38,338 nucleotides of DNA from JBEIHI01 sp964655245 (GTDB lineage Bacteria; Bdellovibrionota; UBA2394), in contig CAZZLQ010000016.1 of the NCBI GenBank assembly GCA_964655245.1, positions 1 to 38,338 on the forward strand, read 5' to 3'. Positions 16,995-23,370 of the stretch are shown piece after piece. The notes under the pieces were generated by a model. That model made no database searches and had not been told where the DNA came from. It was given only the letters and a program-made list of their open reading frames with translations. Made by a program: the position numbers and the translations under genes. Positions within the stretch are counted from its first letter, which is position 1. Each line of letters starts with the position of its first letter.

Positions 16995-18710
16995 ATGCAT
17001 TTGCCTCAACTGATTGTGGATTTGGCACTCATCTTGGCGGCAGCCAGTGGAGCGGCCATTTTGTTTCGATTCCTCAATCAGCCCATTGTTTTGGGGTACC
17101 TGATTGCAGGGATTCTGGTCGGGCCTCACATCAAATTCACCCCCACAGTGACTGAGACTCAGGGAATTCAAATTTGGGCTGAACTCGGCGTTGTTTTTCT
17201 TTTGTTTGTGCTCGGGCTTGAGTTTAGCTTTCGCAAGCTCTTGAGCGTGGGCCGAGTGGCCTTGGTGGCTGCCTCCTTTGAGGTGATTCTCATGATCACA
17301 GTTGGATTTGGGCTGGGGCGCTTACTGGGCTGGGGCTCAATGGATGCCCTGTTCCTAGGCTGCATCCTCTCCATTTCATCCACCACGATTATCATCAAGG
17401 CTTTTGATGAGCAGCGGATCAAAACCCAGTCTTTTGCCAATTTGGTCTTTGGTGTTTTGATTATTGAAGATCTTTGGGCCGTGATCATCTTAGCGCTTTT
17501 GTCGACTGTGGCCATTTCACGACAACTTGAAGGGCTCCCCTTGTTGAAAGAGATTGGCATCCTCGCGGCGTTTCTTGGGATCATTGCTCCTCTCGGACTT
17601 TGGATTACTCCTCGACTCTATCGAATGATCCACTCTTACCTAAACGACGAGGTCCGAGTGATTCTCGCTCTTGCGCTGTGTCTCGGCCTTGTGGTGCTCG
17701 CAAGCAAGTTCGGATTTTCAGCAGCGCTCGGTGCGTTCTTGATGGGAGCGTTCCTTGGCGAAACCCTTGAAGGTGAGAGGGCGGAGAGATTTCTAAAGCC
17801 AATTCGAGATTTGTTTGGCGCTGTTTTCTTTGTTTCCATTGGAATGCTTGTCGATATTCAGCAGATCGTGAGCAACATTCCTCTAATTCTTTTGATTTCA
17901 GCCGTCACGGTGGTGGGAAAGATCGGTCTCACAGCTCTGGGTGCTCGGCTCGCGGGTGAAGATGGAAGAACGTCTCTTCAGGCGGGGCTTTGCCTCGGTC
18001 AGATTGGTGAGTTTTCCTTTATCATGGCCACCCTGGGATTAACTTTGGGAGTCATTCGATCCGAACTCTACTCTCTTGCTGTCTCTGTCGCTGCGGTCAC
18101 AACATTTGCCACACCGTATTTTATTAAGTTGGCCCAGCGCCTGCCCCACCCAAAACAGCAAGGATCAAGACGGCGTCCGCATGATCAGCCAAAGCTCTGG
18201 GACGCCCACCTTGTTGAGTTTGAGATTCATCCGCAGTTTCGACACGCGGGCCTAACACTGCAGGAGATTCGAATTCGAGAGAACTTTGGGGTCTCGATCG
18301 TTGCCATCAATCGTGGAGATCGTCACATCGTCGCTCCCACTCGAGATGATCGAGTTATGCCCTTTGATCGAGTCGTGATTCTGGGGACCGATGCTCAGCT
18401 CGAAAAACTCGAAGCCTATCTTCAGAGCGAGAAACATGAGGAAATGATCGAAGATATTCACTTTAGGCTCTGCAAGTTTCAGCTCCCTCAAAATCACGAG
18501 CTCACGGGAAAAACCCTTCGGGAAAGCGGCCTCAGAGAGCGCGTCAAAGGAATCATCCTCGGCATTGAGCGCAATCAAAACAAAATGCTCAACCCCGACT
18601 CCACGGAAACACTCAAGGACGGAGACACGCTGTGGATCTACGGCGATTATGCCGAGATTCGCTCTCTGATGAGCTCGAGTTCAGAGATCCCTAAACCAGA
18701 GAGCGCCTGA
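16995..18710 (+). CDS. KefB/YbaL-type monovalent cation:proton antiporter with two TrkA-C domains
   Basis: The 571-residue protein starts with a CPA2 antiporter domain of about 12-13 membrane helices (residues 1-385), including the typical FRFLNQPIVLGYLIAGILVGP, the hydrophobic LGVVFLLFVLGLEFS and the gating region SALGAFLMGAFLGETLEGERAERFLKPIRDLFGAVFFVSIGM. After a basic linker (HPKQQGSRRRPHDQP) come two RCK-C/TrkA-C-like ligand domains (about 405-470 and 482-560). A Rossmann TrkA-N domain, present in KefB and KefC, is missing. Such proteins export K+ or Na+ in exchange for protons, gated by a nucleotide or small ligand. The ATG lies 44 bp from the divergent binding-protein start. Confidence 0.92.
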   Translation: MHLPQLIVDLALILAAASGAAILFRFLNQPIVLGYLIAGILVGPHIKFTPTVTETQGIQIWAELGVVFLLFVLGLEFSFRKLLSVGRVALVAASFEVILMITVGFGLGRLLGWGSMDALFLGCILSISSTTIIIKAFDEQRIKTQSFANLVFGVLIIEDLWAVIILALLSTVAISRQLEGLPLLKEIGILAAFLGIIAPLGLWITPRLYRMIHSYLNDEVRVILALALCLGLVVLASKFGFSAALGAFLMGAFLGETLEGERAERFLKPIRDLFGAVFFVSIGMLVDIQQIVSNIPLILLISAVTVVGKIGLTALGARLAGEDGRTSLQAGLCLGQIGEFSFIMATLGLTLGVIRSELYSLAVSVAAVTTFATPYFIKLAQRLPHPKQQGSRRRPHDQPKLWDAHLVEFEIHPQFRHAGLTLQEIRIRENFGVSIVAINRGDRHIVAPTRDDRVMPFDRVVILGTDAQLEKLEAYLQSEKHEEMIEDIHFRLCKFQLPQNHELTGKTLRESGLRERVKGIILGIERNQNKMLNPDSTETLKDGDTLWIYGDYAEIRSLMSSSSEIPKPESA

Positions 18711-18764
18711 TCGAATAGCCATATTATTCCAGGCACTTAGGGGAATGAGCTCTATTGAGATACA

Positions 18765-19637
18765 ATGAAGTCGATGCTGTGGGGGGTCTGTTATCGACAA
18801 AGCTTGAATGTTTTCACGCGGATTGCTTTGGGACTGCTCGTTACTCTTTTATCTGCTCTCCCCTTTGCAGCTTTCGGAGCTACGGTTGAGATCTCAACTC
18901 CCCTTCCGCCGCCGACTTCGACCTCTTCGGTCTCACTGATCGTTACGAATCTTGATGGGAGCCAGCAGTTGGTTCCGCTTCAGCCCACCGACAAAAATGG
19001 CACATCTCTAGCAAATCTACCCCCGCTTGAACTGAACATCGCTTCCGTACCGACTTACAAGTTCTCCATCACAACCACAAACTCATCGCTCACCACAACC
19101 ACTCTAAGGGAGATAAATCTGACTACGGGGGATAAGCTCAATATTCCACTGAACTACTTCATGGCGATTGTCCCCGGCGGACCGGACGAGGCTGAGCCAG
19201 GCGATGGAGCCTCTCCTGCGGGCCCGGCAGCTCCTGGTCCGACGACGGCCACATTGAGCCCTCGCAATGAGACCCCGCCGCCGCTAACGACCCGAACCTT
19301 TTCAGCGCCAGAGGGCATGGGACTTAACGTGGGAAGCTACCAAGTCATCTTGCCGGTTCCCGGCAGAGGCGAAACTCTTTACTTTGGAGCGGTTCTCGCG
19401 GGCGTTCTCACGGGCAATGGCCTCGAGAACCCAGTCACTGGGCGCCACGGATCAGACAAAGTCATATCATCTCCAGGATCACCCTCTGGCTATAACGCCA
19501 CTTCTGCTCGACCAGGCTGTTCACTCTCAGTGGGAAGTCCCACCGTGAATCTTTTCAGTGGTGTTTGGATGGCGATGACGATGAGCCTTCTGCTTGGACT
19601 TGCCCTTCGAATTCGACGGAATCACAATAAAGCATGA
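18765..19637 (+). CDS. Secreted Pro/Thr-rich protein with C-terminal Cys-TM-Arg sorting-like tail
   Basis: Not a family I recognise. The 290-residue product has an N-terminal signal peptide (hydrophobic IALGLLVTLLSALPFAAFGA, cleavage near residue 37), a low-complexity middle rich in Pro, Thr, Ser and Gly, and a tripartite C-terminus: PGCSLSVG, a hydrophobic helix (GVWMAMTMSLLLGLAL) and a basic end RIRRNHNKA. This tail resembles MYXO-CTERM-type sorting signals, in which a Gly-Cys motif precedes a membrane helix and arginines, so the protein is probably retained at the cell surface. Its stop overlaps the start of the TIGR02147 gene by 4 nt (ATGA), which indicates translational coupling. Confidence 0.75.
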   Translation: MKSMLWGVCYRQSLNVFTRIALGLLVTLLSALPFAAFGATVEISTPLPPPTSTSSVSLIVTNLDGSQQLVPLQPTDKNGTSLANLPPLELNIASVPTYKFSITTTNSSLTTTTLREINLTTGDKLNIPLNYFMAIVPGGPDEAEPGDGASPAGPAAPGPTTATLSPRNETPPPLTTRTFSAPEGMGLNVGSYQVILPVPGRGETLYFGAVLAGVLTGNGLENPVTGRHGSDKVISSPGSPSGYNATSARPGCSLSVGSPTVNLFSGVWMAMTMSLLLGLALRIRRNHNKA

Positions 19638-20509
19638 ATCCGAATGTTTTTAGTTATGTCGATGCTCGCGCCTTTATCTCAGATCAGATCAATCAACTCA
19701 AAGAGTTAGGAAACTACTCAACGCGAAGCTTTGCTCGCGAGATTGGACTTGGCTCTCCCGACTACATCCGAAGGATCATTGTTGGTGAGAGAAAGATCTC
19801 AGAGGAAATCGCCGGCAAACTCGCCAAGGCTTTTGGTCTCTCTGGGGTTGAAGCTCAGTTTTTTAAAAAACTTGTTCATTTCACCCAGGCAAAAACAGAG
19901 ACCGAAAAATCTTATATTTGGAAGCAGCTCGATACACTTCGAGAAAAGAAAGATGTCCGAAAGTTTTCCTATGAGAACTATCGCTTTTATCACAACTGGA
20001 AAATCAGTGTGCTGATGGAGGGACTCAAGTCGCAGTGGTCTCGCTCAACGATGAGCGAGATTGCCAGCGAGCTCGGCGTCTCAACCAAAGAGATTGAGGA
20101 TCATCTCAACGCGCTCAAGGAGCTGAAGATTCTGGAGGGCACAGACGGCAACTGGACCGTCACTCAGGGACTCGCTCAGTCAGAACAAGAAACGGAAAGC
20201 CAGCTTGTCCGGGGCTTTCATCGAACGATGCTTAAAAAGGCGGCTCATTCCTTGGATGAGCTCCCCACAGAGCAGAGAAAATTTTACAACCTCACCTTCT
20301 CCATGCCTGCATCAAAGGTGAAACTCGCGGCTGAGGAGATTTTTAAGTTTCTCGAGGATTTCAATTTGAGATATGGACAAGATTCAACCGCCGATGCGAT
20401 CTACAATCTCAGCCTTCAGTTCTTTCCTCTGCATGAATTCAAAGAAGCTCAATCCACGGATCCCAAGTCTCTTGCCATGACACATTCGAAGAACTCAAAT
20501 CGTCAGTGA
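19634..20509 (+). CDS. TIGR02147-family putative DNA-binding regulator
   Basis: 291 residues matching the TIGR02147 family known mainly from Bdellovibrionota and Fibrobacteres: it begins VFSYVDARAFISDQINQLKELGNYSTRSFAREIGLGSPDYIRRIIVGERKISEE, a helix-turn-helix of the Xre/Cro kind, followed by GLSGVEAQFFKKLVHFTQAKT, a second winged-helix-like segment (STMSEIASELGVSTKEIEDHLNALKELKILE) and a C-terminal domain ending NLRYGQDSTADAIYNLSLQFFPL. The family function is unknown; the two DNA-binding-like parts suggest a transcription regulator. The ATGA overlap with the preceding sorted protein indicates that the two are made together, so the regulator may control or sense that protein. A terminator follows 154 nt downstream. 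Confidence 0.88.
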   Translation: MNPNVFSYVDARAFISDQINQLKELGNYSTRSFAREIGLGSPDYIRRIIVGERKISEEIAGKLAKAFGLSGVEAQFFKKLVHFTQAKTETEKSYIWKQLDTLREKKDVRKFSYENYRFYHNWKISVLMEGLKSQWSRSTMSEIASELGVSTKEIEDHLNALKELKILEGTDGNWTVTQGLAQSEQETESQLVRGFHRTMLKKAAHSLDELPTEQRKFYNLTFSMPASKVKLAAEEIFKFLEDFNLRYGQDSTADAIYNLSLQFFPLHEFKEAQSTDPKSLAMTHSKNSNRQ

Positions 20510-20535
20510 AAAAATGTGGCGACCAGAGAGCGTCT

Positions 20536-20587
20536 GTCCACTTGAATGAGGACACATAGTGATCGTCGGAAGTCCATTTAAATGAGG
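20536..20587 (+). repeat. Pair of 16-bp direct repeats (possible IS21-end remnant)
   Basis: GTCCACTTGAATGAGG (20536-20551) and GTCCATTTAAATGAGG (20572-20587) match at 14 of 16 bases, 36 bp apart, in the space after the TIGR02147 gene. Spaced repeats of this general form occur at the ends of IS21-family elements. No transposase or second end is present, so a remnant is only a suggestion. Confidence 0.45.
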
Positions 20588-20663
20588 TTGTGGCAGGCAC
20601 GGATACTGCAATATCTCTTAGCAACTCAGTACCAACCTCAGTATAACGAAAAGCAACATCCCA

Positions 20664-20692
20664 GGGGCCGGCTCAATGAGTCGGCCCCTTTT
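20664..20692 (+). terminator. Strong Rho-independent terminator
   Basis: An 11-bp GC-rich stem (GGGGCCGGCTC at 20664-20674 with GAGTCGGCCCC at 20678-20688, one G-T pair) with a 3-nt loop is followed by TTTT. It closes the transcription unit of the sorted protein and the TIGR02147 regulator, before the phnA-like gene. Confidence 0.85.
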
Positions 20693-20728
20693 CATTTCGT
20701 CAATCAGACTCGAACGAGCTAAAGTGCG

Positions 20729-21100
20729 ATGATGTCTAGCCAGCCGAATTGCCCCAAGTGCCAATCTAGATACGTCTACGCGGACGGCCCTCTTTGGACC
20801 TGTCCCGAGTGCTCTCATGAATGGTCGCTCGAATCAAAGAACTCAGCTGCGAGTGATGGAGATTCCGAATCAACTGGAATCGTTGAGGTAAAGGATGCCA
20901 ACGGCAATATCCTTACAGATGGCGACTCAGTCACCATCATCAAGGACCTCAAAGTCAAAGGCTCGTCCTCTTCCATTAAGGTGGGGACCAAGGTCAAAAG
21001 GATTCGACTCATTGAAGAGGAAAACGGCCACAACATTAGCTGCAACATTGAGGGCTTTGGCTCCATGAATCTCAAATCTGAGTTTGTGAAGAAAGTCTGA
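20729..21100 (+). CDS. yjdM: PhnA/YjdM-family zinc-ribbon protein
   Basis: A 123-residue protein with an N-terminal zinc ribbon (Cys8, Cys11, Cys25, Cys28 in NCPKCQS and WTCPECSHEW) and a C-terminal beta-barrel-like domain (VKDANGNILTDGDSVTIIKDLKVKG followed by KVGTKVKRIRL), the standard layout of PhnA/YjdM, formerly called alkylphosphonate utilisation protein. No phn genes are nearby and the family's biochemical role is unproved. ATG codons at 20729 and 20732 are both possible starts. A 31-nt repeat that ends with tRNA-Asp 3'-end sequence begins 3 nt after its stop. Confidence 0.9.
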   Translation: MMSSQPNCPKCQSRYVYADGPLWTCPECSHEWSLESKNSAASDGDSESTGIVEVKDANGNILTDGDSVTIIKDLKVKGSSSSIKVGTKVKRIRLIEEENGHNISCNIEGFGSMNLKSEFVKKV

Positions 21101-21103
21101 CCC

Positions 21104-21134
21104 GAAAAAGGCGAAGATTAAATGGCGGGGCCGA
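21104..21134. repeat. 31-nt repeat ending in tRNA-Asp 3'-end sequence (left-most copy)
   Basis: This segment is identical to 22038-22068 and, with one inserted A, to the sequence across the 3' end of the intact tRNA-Asp gene near 22318. Its right 12 nt (TGGCGGGGCCGA) are the last bases of tRNA-Asp (minus strand), and its left 19 nt (GAAAAAGGCGAAGATTAAA) are the sequence that follows the tRNA. Identity stops abruptly after 21134, just before the GNAT gene. Confidence 0.85.
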
Positions 21135-21192
21135 GTTGACGAATATTGAACTTTCTGTAGGAGGGAACTTCAGGTGAAGGTAGTTTCAGAAG

Positions 21193-21726
21193 GTGGAAAT
21201 ACCTTTTGACATTCAACCTGTGCTGGAAGGCAAACTTGTGGAGCTCCGGCCGCTCAAAGACAATGACTTCGGACCTTTGATGTTGGCGGCTTCGGATCCA
21301 CTGATTTGGGAGCAGCATCCAGCACAAGACCGATATCAACGACCTATATTCGAAAATTTTTTTGAAGATGCGATTAAATCAAGAGGAGCTTTTGCTGTCG
21401 TCGATAAGGAGACCCAGAAAATAATTGGCACTTCACGATTCTGCTCTTTTGTTCCCGAACTTAAGAAAATTGAAGTAGGGTTTACCTTTTTGAAGCGAGA
21501 GTACTGGGGAGGAACTTATAACCGAGAACTCAAGACACTCATGCTCAACTACATCTTTCAATTTGTTGAAGAAGTTGAGTTCAAGATCGGAGAAAAGAAT
21601 TTGCGATCGAGGCGCGCAACAGAAAAGTTCGGCGCAAAACTAATCGAAATAGTTGAACGAACACGCCACACCGGAGAAGTCCACTCCGCCTGCATTTACT
21701 TACTGAAAAAATCCGATTGGGTTTAA
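21193..21726 (+). CDS. GNAT-family N-acetyltransferase (RimL-like)
   Basis: 177 residues starting at GTG 21193. It has the RimJ/RimL-like pattern: LVELRPLKDNDFGPLMLAA at the N-terminus, KIIGTSRFCSFVPELKKIEVGF for the central strands, the acetyl-CoA region REYWGGTYNRELKTLML, and a C-terminal EKNLRSRRATEKFGAKLIE motif. It probably transfers acetyl from acetyl-CoA to an amino group of a protein or small molecule; the substrate is unknown. Its placement is notable: a tRNA-Asp 3'-end fragment lies on each side (ending at 21134 and starting at 21731), so the gene sits in an interval like a cassette inserted at the tRNA 3' end. Confidence 0.85.
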   Translation: MEIPFDIQPVLEGKLVELRPLKDNDFGPLMLAASDPLIWEQHPAQDRYQRPIFENFFEDAIKSRGAFAVVDKETQKIIGTSRFCSFVPELKKIEVGFTFLKREYWGGTYNRELKTLMLNYIFQFVEEVEFKIGEKNLRSRRATEKFGAKLIEIVERTRHTGEVHSACIYLLKKSDWV

Positions 21727-21730
21727 AAAA

Positions 21731-21866
21731 TGGCGGGGCCGAAGGGACTCGAACCCTCCATGCTGCGCTTTCGACCTGACATTTAGTCAGGTCTCATTCG
21801 TTCGCTTTGCTCACTCACCGCTTGCAAGTCCATGCGCTCCAGGAACCTGTCACGCAGGAGGTCGAG
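21731..21866 (-). repeat. Foldback tRNA-Asp-derived pseudo-tRNA (left, unit 1)
   Basis: The minus strand at 21731-21758 is identical to the last 28 nt of tRNA-Asp (T arm, acceptor, CCA). Instead of the anticodon arm there is unrelated sequence, a perfect 8-bp hairpin (21773-21793, GACCTGAC/GTCAGGTC) and the motif TCATTCGTTCGCTTTGC (21794-21810). Then 21846-21866 gives 21 nt of the tRNA-Asp anticodon region on the opposite (plus) strand. It cannot fold as a tRNA. The first 52 nt recur at 22057-22108. Confidence 0.8.
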
Positions 21867-22056
21867 ATCCAAATCCTCAACAACCTCGTGATCTAATCTT
21901 CGCCTCTTTCCCTCAATTGCAATGCCAATTTAATCGAGAATTTTTTCCTCAGACGAGGAACTTGAGCAGCGCAGTGGGTGAATAGACCTTGATGGGGTCA
22001 TGAATCCCCGAGCAGCGGAAAGTGACGATGTATGAGGGAAAAAGGCGAAGATTAAA
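21731..22056. repeat. 326-bp tandem repeat unit beside tRNA-Asp
   Basis: The unit starts with the tRNA 3'-end fragment and ends with GGCGAAGATTAAA. The next unit starts at 22057 with the same 52 nt and is cut by the assembly gap. The last 109 nt (21948-22056) recur after the gap at 22209-22318 with one substitution (22003/22264) and one extra A. Inside the unit, 21895-21914 and 22034-22053 are inverted repeats matching at 19 of 20 bases. No credible gene is present; apparent minus-strand frames through here are tRNA-derived. Confidence 0.8.
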
Positions 22057-22108
22057 TGGCGGGGCCGAAGGGACTCGAACCCTCCATGCTGCGCTTTCGA
22101 CCTGACAT
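22038..22108. repeat. Second tRNA-Asp 3'-end fragment and start of repeat unit 2
   Basis: 22038-22068 is identical to the 31-nt repeat at 21104-21134. 22057-22084 matches the last 28 nt of tRNA-Asp on the minus strand, and the copy continues as in unit 1 up to the gap at 22109. Confidence 0.85.
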
Positions 22109-22208
22109 NNNNNNNNNNNNNNNNNNNNNNNNNNNNNNNNNNNNNNNNNNNNNNNNNNNNNNNNNNNNNNNNNNNNNNNNNNNNNNNNNNNNNNNNNNNN
22201 NNNNNNNN
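22109..22208. other. Assembly gap (100 N)
   Basis: Exactly 100 N, the conventional placeholder for a gap of unknown size. By comparison with repeat unit 1, joining the flanks needs 165 nt (equivalent of 21783-21947), or 165 plus whole 326-bp units. The gap was probably caused by the repeats and may hide more copies. Confidence 0.95.
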
Positions 22209-22318
22209 CTCAGACGAGGAACTTGAGCAGCGCAGTGGGTGAATAGACCTTGATGGGGTCATGGATCCCCGAGCAGCGGAAAGTGACGATGTATGAGGGA
22301 AAAAGGCGAAGATTAAAA
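22209..22318. repeat. 110-nt sequence downstream of tRNA-Asp, repeated in unit 1
   Basis: This stretch directly follows the tRNA 3' end (minus strand) and is nearly identical to 21948-22056. It has a GC clamp (GGGGTCATGGATCCCC at 22255-22270) and no open frame of interest. It could be a transcribed tail, a small RNA or just part of the repeat. Confidence 0.6.
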
Positions 22319-22395
22319 TGGCGGGGCCGAAGGGACTCGAACCCTCGACCTCCTGCGTGACAGGCAGGCGTTCTAACCAACTGAACTACGACCCC
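22319..22395 (-). tRNA. tRNA-Asp (GTC)
   Basis: The minus strand folds into a full 77-nt tRNA with encoded CCA. The acceptor stem is GGGGTCG/CGGCCCC with one G-T pair and discriminator G73. The D arm contains TTCAGTTGGTTAGAAC, the anticodon stem-loop is CCTGC-CTGTCAC-GCAGG with anticodon GTC, and the T arm contains GGGTTCGAGTCCC. It closely resembles other bacterial tRNA-Asp sequences. It is the only intact tRNA in the window and is surrounded by partial copies of itself on both sides. Confidence 0.96.
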
Positions 22396-22453
22396 GCGTT
22401 TTCAAAAAACCAGTATCACCAACTCAATCGACCGACCTTAACTCGATCCGGGG

Positions 22454-22538
22454 GAGTTGGCTAGAACGCCCTCGGCGTTCTCTGTTCATTCGCTCGCCTT
22501 GCGGCTCGACAACTGAACTACGACCCCGCGTTTTCAAA
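22454..22538 (-). repeat. Foldback tRNA-Asp-derived pseudo-tRNA (right)
   Basis: 22510-22538 repeats 29 nt covering the 5' end of tRNA-Asp and its upstream flank (compare 22378-22406). In the tRNA direction the copy breaks in the D loop and runs into the motif at 22486-22507 (plus strand TCATTCGCTCGCCTTGC). It then enters an 8-bp perfect hairpin (22463-22481, AGAACGCC/GGCGTTCT) whose arms are the tRNA D-arm/anticodon junction. On the plus strand, 22454-22470 matches the tRNA D-arm at 15 of 17 bases. Confidence 0.75.
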
Positions 22539-22686
22539 GAATCGATAGTGATATCGAACCCGTCGAAATCACATTCTGGGGGCGTTTTTGTCAATTTAGT
22601 TCTTTAAAAACTGAAGTCATTCCATCTGCTTGGCCATGGCCGTTGCGGACCCTCCCTGAATGCATTACAACCTAGGGCAGGGATTT
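22539..22686. other. Intergenic stretch between repeats and secreted-protein gene
   Basis: No gene, tRNA or clear terminator is visible here. It must hold the promoter for the gene at 22687 and perhaps that of the tRNA-Asp on the other strand, but no convincing -35/-10 pair stands out. Confidence 0.5.
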
Positions 22687-23370
22687 ATGCGGCACGCGGG
22701 ATTCAAGTTCTTTATTTTTCTCATCTTATTAGTGCTTCTGGACTCCGACCGGGTCCAAGCTTCTGGAGTTTTGAGCACTTGTACGAGCGTCTTAAAGGCT
22801 TCTTTTGCATCGCACTCAAAGGCTCGTCAAGCCTACCTCAAAGAATCCAAAGCCATGGTTCTCGATGAACCACTTGTTCGCTACCTCAGCGACAATTCAA
22901 TTAACCTCGAGGCGGTTTCCCACGACCATCTTTTGGGGCTCATTCGAGAGTTTAGGGGTTCTCCCGTCGAGAGGTATTTAAGATCCAAAAAACGGCTGAT
23001 CTTCATCTTCGATCCCAATGAGAGTCAGGCTTTGATCGACTCTTCAGCTTTTGGCTTCCAAGTCATACGTCTTCCTGCCGGAAAGCCAATGGCCGAACAA
23101 TTCTTGTACGTGGTGGGCGCACTCTACTACGAAGACTTCATTTCAAAACAGCCGAAGCTCATGAGCAGACTGAATGATGTGACTGTGAAGTCCAAAAAAT
23201 TCTCGGGCGAGCCCTCTCACCTGTACGCTGTCGGATTTTCACTTTTCCACGGAGGGGCCCCTCTACTGAAATCCCTAGATGCAGATTTTTTCAAGTTTAT
23301 TGCCGAGAGTATCGATGCGTATGGCCCGCGAACGCTTGATGTTTATAAGAAGAAGAAATCCCGGCCATAA
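22687..23370 (+). CDS. Secreted protein of unknown function (leader-Cys type)
   Basis: No family recognised. ATG 22687 has an AGGGA ribosome site and starts a signal peptide (FKFFIFLILLVLLDSDRVQA, cleavage after Ala26). The mature 200 residues begin SGVLSTCTSVLKASF, with Cys32 and a hydrophobic residue four positions later, the same arrangement seen in the gene at 24769, the PIN-PhoH protein and the sigma-like protein. The rest is mixed helix and strand (KKRLIFIFDPNESQALIDSSAFGFQVIRLP, EQFLYVVGALYYEDF) with a very basic C-terminus (KKKKSRP). No enzyme motif is visible. Its last 74 nt overlap the convergent Pif1-like gene. A longer frame from 22660 is possible but less likely. Confidence 0.7.
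   Translation: MRHAGFKFFIFLILLVLLDSDRVQASGVLSTCTSVLKASFASHSKARQAYLKESKAMVLDEPLVRYLSDNSINLEAVSHDHLLGLIREFRGSPVERYLRSKKRLIFIFDPNESQALIDSSAFGFQVIRLPAGKPMAEQFLYVVGALYYEDFISKQPKLMSRLNDVTVKSKKFSGEPSHLYAVGFSLFHGGAPLLKSLDADFFKFIAESIDAYGPRTLDVYKKKKSRP

Noticed and set aside
21930..22262. A minus-strand open frame through the repeats and the gap
   Set aside because: It consists of tRNA 3'-end and repeat sequence and includes N; the translated part is the known kind of spurious frame over tRNA genes.
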